NCBI GenBank assembly: GCA_900770395.1
Contig: CAAGKM010000047.1
Location: forward strand, 1 to 64,000
From: an uncultured Prevotella sp.
GTDB taxonomy: Bacteria; Bacteroidota; Bacteroidia; Bacteroidales; Bacteroidaceae
DNA length: 64,000 bases
Direction of reading: 5' to 3'
The translations under genes and the position numbers were made by a program. Below are positions 45,127 to 52,670 of the stretch, piece by piece; within the stretch, counting starts at the first letter, position 1; every line of letters begins with the position of its first letter. The notes below the pieces were generated by a model, which saw only the letters and a program-made list of their open reading frames with translations, did not search any database and was not told the origin of the DNA.

Positions 45127-46470
45127 ATGGCAAGTATAAAAGAAAAAATAGCATATGCTCTGGGTGATGCCGCTGCTGGTGGTATTGTATGGAAAGTGAT
45201 GTCGATAGCATTCCCGCTTTTCTTCACCAATGTGTTTGGCCTTACTTTTGCCGATGCGGCGGTGCTGATGCTCGTTGCTCGCCTGTTCGATGTGGTGACC
45301 GACCCTGTGATGGGAAGCCTTGCAGACCGCACACAGTCACGCTGGGGAACCTATCGCCCGTGGCTGATATTCGGCGCCATTCCGTTTGGTCTGGTGTTTG
45401 CAGGATTGCTCTACACTCCCGACTTCGGTCCTGTAGGCAAGCGCATCTATGCCTATACACTCTATTTGCTGATGATGGCTATTTACACCATGGTCAACGT
45501 ACCTTATGGCTCGCTTCTTGGTGTGATGACCGAGGATGATAACGAGAAGAACCAGTTCTCGGCTTACCGCATGGTGGGAGCCTACGCCATGGGATTTGCC
45601 ACCCTGCTGTCGTTCCCATACTTGCAGAACATGGTGGGCGGCACCGTCACCCATCAGTATGCCACTATCGGTGTAGTCCTTGGTATTGTCGCTGCAGTGA
45701 TGACACTCATTTGCGGACTCTGCACCAAGGAGCGCCTTAAGCCAAAGCGTGCCGAGAAATTCTCGATGCACCAGTTTGTTGATCTGGTAAAGAACAAGGC
45801 GTGGCTTTATATGACCGCCATCGCCGTGTGCACCAACTTCTTCAACGGTTTCCGCTATGCTGTGGCAGGCTATATGTTTGAGTACTGTCTGCATGGCAAT
45901 GTCACTGTTGAGGGATTGATTATCAACTACACAGTGTTCATGGCATTCGGCGAGGTAACCTGCATGATATTTGGAGGTGTATCTCCTGCATTCACCAAGT
46001 GGGTTGGCTCAAAGCGTATGGCGTTCTTTTGGGCAGCAACTATTTGCCTGGTACTGTCGGTAGCCTTTTTCTTCATCCCGATGAGCCCCGACTACATCTG
46101 GGTGATGATAGCCTTGGTGGTGCTCACCTCTATTGGTATCGGAATCTACTCACCATTGATGTGGTCAATGTATGCCGACGTTGCCGATTATCACACTGAG
46201 AAATACGGCACATCAGCCACAGGCTTGATATTCTCCTCGGGCACCATGTCGCAGAAGTTTGGCACCGCCATCTCTGGCTCACTGATAGCCATGCTGCTCG
46301 GTGTTGCCGGTGCAAGCATGATAACAGACGAGATGGGCAACACATCAATAGACCCAGCCTCAATCACTGACTCTGTGTTGACAATGGTATGGTCGCTGTT
46401 CTCGCTGTTCCCGGCAATCATCGCTGTTCTGCTGATGATATTGTCGTATAAGTTCCCGATAAAGAAATAA
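45127..46470 (+). CDS. GPH-family glycoside:cation symporter (MelB-like)
   Basis: 447 residues with about 12 membrane helices. GPH signature segments are YALGDAAAGGIVWKV (N-terminal helix), DPVMGSLADRTQSRWGTYRPWL (loop 2-3) and NVPYGSLLGVMTEDDNEKNQ. It imports small glycosides with Na+ or H+; in this operon the cargo should be beta-1,4-mannobiose and related disaccharides. Inner membrane. Confidence 0.92.
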   Translation: MASIKEKIAYALGDAAAGGIVWKVMSIAFPLFFTNVFGLTFADAAVLMLVARLFDVVTDPVMGSLADRTQSRWGTYRPWLIFGAIPFGLVFAGLLYTPDFGPVGKRIYAYTLYLLMMAIYTMVNVPYGSLLGVMTEDDNEKNQFSAYRMVGAYAMGFATLLSFPYLQNMVGGTVTHQYATIGVVLGIVAAVMTLICGLCTKERLKPKRAEKFSMHQFVDLVKNKAWLYMTAIAVCTNFFNGFRYAVAGYMFEYCLHGNVTVEGLIINYTVFMAFGEVTCMIFGGVSPAFTKWVGSKRMAFFWAATICLVLSVAFFFIPMSPDYIWVMIALVVLTSIGIGIYSPLMWSMYADVADYHTEKYGTSATGLIFSSGTMSQKFGTAISGSLIAMLLGVAGASMITDEMGNTSIDPASITDSVLTMVWSLFSLFPAIIAVLLMILSYKFPIKK

Positions 46471-46489
46471 CGGTTATCCGATAATAAAA

Positions 46490-47689
46490 ATGAACAAACT
46501 ATTAAACCTAAAAAAAGAGATGCAGGATGTGCTTGAGAGTAACATCCTGCCTTTCTGGATTAATAACATGGTTGACCGTGAGAATGGCGGTTTCTATGGT
46601 CGTATTGACGGTCACGGCAACCTTCATTCCGATGCAGAAAAGGGTGGAATACTCAATGGTCGCATCCTGTGGACCTTCTCCGCTGCCTATCGTGTGCTGG
46701 GCAATTCCGAATATCTTGAGATGGCAACAAGGGCAAAGGACTATATCATCAACCACTTTTTCGACCGTGAGTTTGGAGGCACCTACTGGTCGCTCGACTG
46801 CAAAGGCAATCCCAAGGACACCAAGAAGCAGTTCTATGCCATTGGTTTTATGATTTATGGCCTGAGCGAATATGTGCGTGCCACAGGCAACAAGGAGGCT
46901 CTCGACTATGCCATCCGACTTTTTGACTGCATCGAGGAGCATTCGCTTGACAGGCAGTACAACGGCTATATCGAGGCATGTACAAGAGAGTGGGGCGAGA
47001 TTGCCGACATGCGTCTGTCGGACTTTGATGCTAACTATCCCAAGTCGCAGAATACACATCTTCATATTATAGAGCCATATACCAATCTTTACCGTGTATG
47101 GAAGGACGAGCGGCTTGAGAAGGCGCTGCGTAATATAATAGGTATATTCACCGACAAGATACTCAATCCTGAGACCAATCATCTCGACCTCTTCTTTGAG
47201 AATGACTGGACACGGGGCGCAGGTCATCTTGAGAGCTACGGGCACGACATCGAATGTTCATGGCTCATACATGAGGCAGCTCTCGTACTTGGCGATGCCG
47301 AAGTGCTTCACCGCGTGGAGGAGATAGTACCACTTGTGGCAAAGGCATCGGAAAAGGGACTCAATCCCGACGGCTCAATGATTCATGAGGCAAACCTCGA
47401 CACAGGGCATGCCGACCGTGACCTTCACTGGTGGGTACAGGCAGAGACCGTGGTTGGATTCTACAACATATACCAGCACTTTGGCGATGAGTCGGCACTC
47501 GACAAGGCATTCCATTGCTGGCAATATATAAAGGACAATCTCATAGACTACGAGAACGGTGAGTGGTATTGGAGCCGCCGGCCAGATGGTACGCTTAATC
47601 TTGACGATGACAAGGCTGGATTCTGGAAGTGCCCCTATCATAACGGCCGAATGTGTCTGGAGATAATAGAAAGAGCTCAAAACTCCTAA
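46490..47689 (+). CDS. Mannobiose/cellobiose 2-epimerase (AGE family)
   Basis: 399 residues, cytoplasmic. An (alpha/alpha)6 barrel of the N-acylglucosamine 2-epimerase family. Family histidines are in SYGHDIECSWLIHEAALVLG, DRDLHWWVQAE and KCPYHNGRMCLE, as in cellobiose 2-epimerases. Placed between the symporter and AraC genes and beside GH130, it should convert mannobiose to mannosyl-glucose. The gene begins 19 bases after the symporter stop. Confidence 0.93.
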   Translation: MNKLLNLKKEMQDVLESNILPFWINNMVDRENGGFYGRIDGHGNLHSDAEKGGILNGRILWTFSAAYRVLGNSEYLEMATRAKDYIINHFFDREFGGTYWSLDCKGNPKDTKKQFYAIGFMIYGLSEYVRATGNKEALDYAIRLFDCIEEHSLDRQYNGYIEACTREWGEIADMRLSDFDANYPKSQNTHLHIIEPYTNLYRVWKDERLEKALRNIIGIFTDKILNPETNHLDLFFENDWTRGAGHLESYGHDIECSWLIHEAALVLGDAEVLHRVEEIVPLVAKASEKGLNPDGSMIHEANLDTGHADRDLHWWVQAETVVGFYNIYQHFGDESALDKAFHCWQYIKDNLIDYENGEWYWSRRPDGTLNLDDDKAGFWKCPYHNGRMCLEIIERAQNS

Positions 47690-47715
47690 CTTCTAACTTC
47701 AAACTCCAAACTATT

Positions 47716-48612
47716 ATGAAACCTAATGAGCACATAGACAATGTGATGCACGAGATTACGCCGTTGATGGAGAAAGACGTGCTGTATATCGCAGACCGTC
47801 ACAAGAAAGAGTTCGACTATCCCATCCACTGCCATGGCACCATGGAGCTGAACTTTGTTGAGCACGCCTCTGGAGTGCGCCGTATTGTGGGCGATTCCTA
47901 CGAGATTATCGGCGACTATGATCTGGTGCTCATCACAGGTTCCACACTTGAGCATGTGTGGCTGCAGCATGAGTGTCATAGTGAGGATATTCACGAGATA
48001 ACAGTGCATTTCGATTTTGGTGAGGATACCGACGGACTGCTCGGAAAGAAACCGTTCACACATATCCGGCGCATGCTCGACGAGGCACGCAAGGGACTCG
48101 CTTTCCCACTGCCCGCAATAATGCAGGTTTATAATGACCTCTGCGCATTGCCTGCTGAGAAAGACGGTTTCAGCGCAATGATGAAATTCCTGAACATACT
48201 TCACAAACTTGCTACTATTGATGGAGCCTACACCCTTGCCTCAACAAGTTTCGCAAAGGTGAGGATTGACGAGGAGAGCCAGCGCATACTGAAAGTGAAG
48301 GATTATATCACCAAGAATTACCGTGATGAGATACGTCTGTCGGTGCTTGCCAAGTTGGCATGTATGAGTGAGAGCGCATTCAGCCGTTACTTCAAGCTTC
48401 ACACCGGCCGCACCGTGAGCGAGTTTATCATGGAGCTTCGCCTTGGATATGCCTCACGTATGCTTGTAGACACAACCAAGAGCATCGCCGAGATCAGCTT
48501 CCTCTGCGGCTACAACAACCTGAGCCACTTCAACCGTGTGTTCCGCCGCAAGAAAGGGTGCTCGCCGGGCGAGTTCCGCCAGCAATACCGCAAGACAAGG
48601 ATAATAATTTAG
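47716..48612 (+). CDS. AraC-family regulator of the mannan locus
   Basis: 298 residues from the ATG at 47716; the frame is open upstream but overlaps the epimerase. An N-terminal cupin domain (about 25-125, with YPIHCHGTMELNFV) should bind the inducing sugar, and two helix-turn-helix units follow at about 195-295 (LAKLACMSESAFSRYFKLH and IAEISFLCGYNNLSHFNRVF). Inside the operon it probably activates both promoters at 40091 and 51527. No hybrid two-component sensor is present, so AraC is the likely control. Confidence 0.92.
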   Translation: MKPNEHIDNVMHEITPLMEKDVLYIADRHKKEFDYPIHCHGTMELNFVEHASGVRRIVGDSYEIIGDYDLVLITGSTLEHVWLQHECHSEDIHEITVHFDFGEDTDGLLGKKPFTHIRRMLDEARKGLAFPLPAIMQVYNDLCALPAEKDGFSAMMKFLNILHKLATIDGAYTLASTSFAKVRIDEESQRILKVKDYITKNYRDEIRLSVLAKLACMSESAFSRYFKLHTGRTVSEFIMELRLGYASRMLVDTTKSIAEISFLCGYNNLSHFNRVFRRKKGCSPGEFRQQYRKTRIII

Positions 48613-48618
48613 CAATAA

Positions 48619-49809
48619 ATGATAAAAAGACAGATTTCGCAATATGGAATAATTGCCTTGTTGATGCTTTTATGTGCATGTTCCAGCAGTCGGACCACAA
48701 TACTCGGAGCCGGATGGAACATGGGCAACCATCTTGACAGTCATAACGACGGTGTGGCTGGAGAGATGGTGTGGGGTAACCCAAGAGCCACGCAGGCTAC
48801 ATTCGACGCAGTGAAACGTGCCGGCTTCACTTCGGTGCGCATACCTGTGACATGGCTGGGACACATAGGACAGGCTCCCGACTATAAGATTGACGAGAAT
48901 TGGATGAACCGTGTTGCCGAGGTGGTGGGCTATGCTGAGAAGGCAGGACTCAATGCCATCGTAAACATCCATCACGACGGCAGTGACAGCCAGCACTGGG
49001 TTAACATCGCAGCGGCGGCAAAGAGCGACAGTGTAAACTCTCAGGTGAAGCGGCAACTTGCCGCTGTATGGACACAGATTGCCAATAGGTTCAAAAACTA
49101 CGGCGACTTTCTCATGTTTGAGGCTCTCAATGAAATCCACGACGGCGGATGGGGCTGGGGCGAGAACCGCAAAGACGGCGGAAAACAGTACCGTGTGCTT
49201 AATGAGTGGATGCAGGTGTTTGTTGATGCAGTGCGTGCCACTGGAGGTAAGAACCGTAACCGCTGGCTTGGAATATGTGGCTATTGCGCCAACCCTGAGC
49301 TTACGATAGAGCATCTTGTGATACCACATGACAAGGCAAAGAACCGCCTCATGATATCGGTGCATTACTATGGTCCTGTGGAATATTCATTAGAGTGTAA
49401 ATTCTCGGAGTGGGGACACACTGGAGCTGCCGGCAAGAAGGCTAAACACTCCAACGAGGATGCTGTGAAGAACATCTTCCAGCAGCTTAGGTCTACCTTC
49501 GTGGATAAAGGCTATCCTGTGTACATCGGCGAGACGGGCTGCAGCTACCGTGGCAATGCGCATGATGAGGCGTTCCGCAAATACTTCCTTGAGTACATAG
49601 CCAAGGCAGCGCACGACAACGGCATAGCCATGATGCTATGGGACAACGGACTGACGGAGCCGGGACGTGAGAGTCACGGTTACATTAACCACGCAACAGG
49701 GAAATTCATCAACGACGGCGAGGAGATGCTCAAGGCTTTCACCGGTGCTTACAACAATAAGGATATAAACTACACACTGCAGAGTGTGTATGACAAGGCG
49801 CCCGAATAA
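48619..49809 (+). CDS. GH5 glycanase lipoprotein (endoglucanase/mannanase-like)
   Basis: 396 residues. Lipoprotein signal with LCACS (cysteine at about residue 19). Catalytic fold starts with GWNMGNHLDSH and TSVRIPVTWLGHIG. Acid/base E172 in FEALNEIHDG, nucleophile E305 in YIGETGCSY. It resembles GH5 subfamilies 2/4 (cellulase, xyloglucanase or glucomannanase) more than subfamily 7. It starts only 6 bases after the AraC stop and is the last gene of this half. Outer membrane or periplasmic. Confidence 0.88.
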   Translation: MIKRQISQYGIIALLMLLCACSSSRTTILGAGWNMGNHLDSHNDGVAGEMVWGNPRATQATFDAVKRAGFTSVRIPVTWLGHIGQAPDYKIDENWMNRVAEVVGYAEKAGLNAIVNIHHDGSDSQHWVNIAAAAKSDSVNSQVKRQLAAVWTQIANRFKNYGDFLMFEALNEIHDGGWGWGENRKDGGKQYRVLNEWMQVFVDAVRATGGKNRNRWLGICGYCANPELTIEHLVIPHDKAKNRLMISVHYYGPVEYSLECKFSEWGHTGAAGKKAKHSNEDAVKNIFQQLRSTFVDKGYPVYIGETGCSYRGNAHDEAFRKYFLEYIAKAAHDNGIAMMLWDNGLTEPGRESHGYINHATGKFINDGEEMLKAFTGAYNNKDINYTLQSVYDKAPE

Positions 49810-49826
49810 CACGATTATATTTGTCT

Positions 49827-49924
49827 ATAACTTGCCAAAACTCTTAAAAAAAAGTAATTTTGGCGAGTTATTCATACTGATAACTTGCCAGAATCGCGTT
49901 TTTTTTGTAATTTTGGCGAGTTAT
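49827..49924. repeat. Two tandem inverted-repeat operators upstream of the AAA ATPase
   Basis: Left and right arms: 49827-49840 with 49858-49871, and 49880-49893 with 49911-49924. The right arm TTTTGGCGAGTTAT is exact twice; the left arms ATAACTTGCCAAAA and ATAACTTGCCAGAA are near-complementary. Both spacers are 17 bases and the period is 53. The -7 elements TAATTTTG (49855-49862 and 49908-49915) overlap the right arms. Confidence 0.8.
49908..49915 (+). promoter_or_regulatory. -7 element of the AAA ATPase gene (overlaps an operator arm)
   Basis: TAATTTTG followed by GC; the ATG at 49939 follows 23 bases later. An identical TAATTTTG lies at 49855-49862. Confidence 0.5.
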
Positions 49925-49938
49925 AATTTTTTATTGCA

Positions 49939-51360
49939 ATGGAGAAACTGATAGGAAGACATCGTGAAAAGGCTCTTCTCGACGAATGTATGAAGTCTGG
50001 AAGGTCAGAGTTTGTAGTAGTATATGGCCGTCGCCGTATAGGTAAAACATTTTTAATACGGCGGTTTTTCAACGACAACTATGATTTCTCATACGTTGGC
50101 AAGCATGGGATGTCACGTGACCTTCAATTGGTTGAGTTCGCAAAAGCCCTGCAGGAGTACACTCAATCGGAGTTTGCGCCAGTGCTTAAAAACTGGACCG
50201 ATGCCTTTGGCTACTTACGGCAAATGCTGGAGAAAAAAAGAAATAAGGCAAAGAAAGTGATATTTCTCGATGAAATGCCATGGATGGACACAGTAAAGTC
50301 TGATTTCGTGGCGGCTTTGGAGAATTTCTGGAATGGTTGGGCAAATCTGCGCGATGACATAGTGCTTGTGGGCTGCGGCTCTGCCACATCGTGGATGGTG
50401 GATAAGCTGCTGCATAATCAGGGCGGACTGTTCAATCGTGTCACACAAAAGATTTATCTGCGCCCGTTCCATCTGAAGGAAGTTGAGGAATATCTTGACG
50501 CAAAGCATTTCAACTGGAGCCGCTATCAGATAGCCCAGTGTTATATGATACTTGGCGGAGTGCCGTTCTATCTTTCTCTGCTTAATCCCAAGCAGTCTTT
50601 GTTGACCAATATTGACAACCTGTTTTTTGCTGACCCTCATGCCATGCTGAGGATGGAGTACAACGAGCTGTATGCCAGTTTGTTCAAGCGTCCTGAATTG
50701 TATCTTACGGTGATAAGGCTGTTGGCGGAGCGGAAAGAGGGATTCACGAGACAGGAGATTTCAGAAAAAACAAAGATTACGGGGGCATCACTGACAAAAA
50801 TCCTGAACGATTTGGAACAGTGTGACTTTGTGCTGCCATATATGCGGTTTGGCAATGCAAAAAACAATACAATATATAGGATAAAGGACTTTTATACCTT
50901 ATTTTATTATAAATATGTGGCAGGCATCGACACAAAAGATCCTTTGCGGTGGACACATCTCTCTTCCAGCCAGCAGGTGGCAAGCTGGCAAGGGTTCAGT
51001 TTTGAGCTCCTTTGCCTCCTGCATCTTGATGAGATAAAAAAAGCATTGGGAATAGACCGTATACTTAACGACTCCAGCGCATGGCGCAGCAAGCATGGCG
51101 ATTACCACACTCAAGTGGATTTGGTCATCAGCCGTGCCGACCGGAACGTCAATCTCTGTGAGATGAAGTTCTCAAGCGGCATCTATGCCATTGACCAGCA
51201 GTACTCGCAAAAACTGTTGCTGCGCAAGGCTTTGTTTTGCGATGAGACCAAGACCAAAAGCGGCGTACGCATCACTATGGTCACAACATACGGTGTGCTG
51301 CACAACAAACATTATGGAATAGTGGATGATGAAGTCACTCTTGATGACCTTTTTCAGTAA
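49939..51360 (+). CDS. AAA-type ATPase with DUF234-like C-terminus
   Basis: 473 residues. Archaeal-ATPase-like P-loop at about 30-40 (YGRRRIGKTFLIR). The Walker B-like segment is VIFLDEMPWMD. A winged-helix segment (FTRQEISEKTKITGASLTK) follows, then a DUF234-like C-terminal domain with ITMVTTYGV and VDLVIS (a PD-(D/E)XK-like core with VCEMKFSS). Function unknown; the family is common in Bacteroidales and often found as single accessory genes. It interrupts the mannan locus and brings its own repeated operators, so it looks like an independent insertion of a self-regulated gene. Confidence 0.85.
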   Translation: MEKLIGRHREKALLDECMKSGRSEFVVVYGRRRIGKTFLIRRFFNDNYDFSYVGKHGMSRDLQLVEFAKALQEYTQSEFAPVLKNWTDAFGYLRQMLEKKRNKAKKVIFLDEMPWMDTVKSDFVAALENFWNGWANLRDDIVLVGCGSATSWMVDKLLHNQGGLFNRVTQKIYLRPFHLKEVEEYLDAKHFNWSRYQIAQCYMILGGVPFYLSLLNPKQSLLTNIDNLFFADPHAMLRMEYNELYASLFKRPELYLTVIRLLAERKEGFTRQEISEKTKITGASLTKILNDLEQCDFVLPYMRFGNAKNNTIYRIKDFYTLFYYKYVAGIDTKDPLRWTHLSSSQQVASWQGFSFELLCLLHLDEIKKALGIDRILNDSSAWRSKHGDYHTQVDLVISRADRNVNLCEMKFSSGIYAIDQQYSQKLLLRKALFCDETKTKSGVRITMVTTYGVLHNKHYGIVDDEVTLDDLFQ

Positions 51361-51382
51361 GATGTATGTTAAAATGTTGGCG

Positions 51383-51408
51383 ATAAAGTGTAAAAATGAC
51401 ACTTTTAT
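51383..51408 (+). terminator. Weak hairpin after the AAA ATPase gene
   Basis: ATAAAGTGT and ACACTTTTAT form a short stem with one bulge, 23 bases after the stop. Confidence 0.45.
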
Positions 51409-51416
51409 GCTCATCA

Positions 51417-51456
51417 CATGGTGTTTTTATCGCTTAAAATTCTAAAAAACACCATG
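51417..51456. repeat. 12-bp perfect inverted repeat in the gap before the susCD half
   Basis: CATGGTGTTTTT (51417-51428) and AAAAACACCATG (51445-51456) with a 16-base spacer, about 70 bases upstream of the -7 element. It could be an operator or a terminator. Confidence 0.65.
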
Positions 51457-51526
51457 AATTACAGTCTGTAGCAGAAATGTGTCGGTTTAGGACAAAATAA
51501 TGTCAGACGCTTCCAACATTTTGCAT

Positions 51527-51534
51527 TATCTTTG
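51527..51534 (+). promoter_or_regulatory. -7 promoter element of the second half of the mannan locus
   Basis: TATCTTTG then CAACCGAAATAAG, closely resembling TATCTTTGCACCGAAAAAG of the enzyme operon at 40091. The leader is about 70 bases. Confidence 0.7.
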
Positions 51535-51608
51535 CAACCGAAATAAGAATTATAATAACGAATTATCAACATTGTTAAACTAACTATAAAATTTAAAATT
51601 AAACGCTT

Positions 51609-52553
51609 ATGAAAAAGTTATTTACTCTTATTGCAGCAATGATGCTGTTTGTTGGGGGGGCATTTGCAAAAAATGATTTTACCCCAACTAAAACAGAAAT
51701 TCAGTTTACAAAAGGTTGGAGTTGGACAAGCATCACTCCAGAAGATTATGTATGGCCAGACTTGACTGACCTTACCTATTTAGTGGTGAAATACTCATCC
51801 AGCACCACAGATGTGAATGTTGTCATCCAGTATGATAAGACAGGTGAAACCGACGACTGGGGAGACGTTTATTATCAAAGTCAGGCTACCGGCTCAGCTT
51901 TCGCTGATGGTGGTCTTATAGTGGTGCCTTTGGATCCAGACCATAAGGCTAAGATTTCTCAAGTTGCTGTTCAAAATCAAAATAATACTGGTAATTTTAT
52001 AATTTCAGAGATTTATTTTGCCAATAATGATGAGTGTGATGCAGCAAAGGCCGAAGATGCAGCAAAGGAAAAACAGATTGACATAAATCCTGCAGATGTG
52101 TTTAGCGGTTTTGCTGATGGTGTATTGTCTGTACCTGCAGACCCTGCTCATTGGAATGCTAAATGGCTTGGCAAAGATGTGAGCAACTTCAAGGCTATAG
52201 TTTTCGAATTTGGTAAAGTCACGGTTAATGCAAAATTAAACACGCAGGGTACAGAGAATGTAGAAATTCCAATAAACGTTTCTGAAGAGCCTGTTACAAT
52301 AGGTTATAATTTCCCTGACGGATATACAAAATTTAATCAGGTTGCATTACAGGTGAATGAAGAAAAGGCATTGAATGTTGAGATTAAGCGAATATATCTT
52401 ACCACCAAAACATACACTACAACAGGCATTAACGATGCAATCGTAGCTCCTGCCGATGACAACGCTCCTCTGTACAATCTCGCAGGTCAGAAGGTAGACG
52501 CTGGCTACAAGGGTGTTGTGATTAAGAACGGTAAGAAATTTTTCCAGAAATAA
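51609..52553 (+). CDS. Secreted protein with two beta-sandwich-like domains, unknown function
   Basis: 314 residues. Signal peptide ends at GGAFA near residue 20. Two related-looking modules of about 120 residues follow (about 25-140 and 155-275), each ending IYF or IYL plus a short tail, with VVKYSSS and IVFEFGK at matching places; I infer carbohydrate-binding-like folds. The C-terminal tail (YNLAGQKVDAGYKGVVIKNG) matches the ending of many secreted Prevotella proteins and may be a surface-sorting signal. It heads the susCD half of the mannan locus, 117 bases before SusC, with a hairpin between them. No enzyme motif. Confidence 0.7.
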   Translation: MKKLFTLIAAMMLFVGGAFAKNDFTPTKTEIQFTKGWSWTSITPEDYVWPDLTDLTYLVVKYSSSTTDVNVVIQYDKTGETDDWGDVYYQSQATGSAFADGGLIVVPLDPDHKAKISQVAVQNQNNTGNFIISEIYFANNDECDAAKAEDAAKEKQIDINPADVFSGFADGVLSVPADPAHWNAKWLGKDVSNFKAIVFEFGKVTVNAKLNTQGTENVEIPINVSEEPVTIGYNFPDGYTKFNQVALQVNEEKALNVEIKRIYLTTKTYTTTGINDAIVAPADDNAPLYNLAGQKVDAGYKGVVIKNGKKFFQK

Positions 52554-52569
52554 TTTTTATTAGTTAATA

Positions 52570-52611
52570 AAGGGGGATGGGCACCATAGTATGATTCCAT
52601 CCTCTTTTTTT
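52570..52611 (+). terminator. Hairpin between the secreted-protein gene and susC
   Basis: AAGGGGGATGG and CCATCCTCTTTTTT form a GC-rich stem (one G-T pair) followed by a T run. It should partly or fully end the short upstream transcript, letting the first protein be made in excess over SusC. Confidence 0.7.
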
Positions 52612-52670
52612 GGCAAAATCAATATTGCTACTAATTTATAAATAAAAAATAAGTATTAAACATTAAATTT

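Noticed and set aside
51654..51660. Runs of seven G as possible phase-variation tracts (51654-51660, 8733-8739 and 4734-4740)
   Set aside because: A window of this size and composition should hold about six such runs by chance, so they are not unusual.
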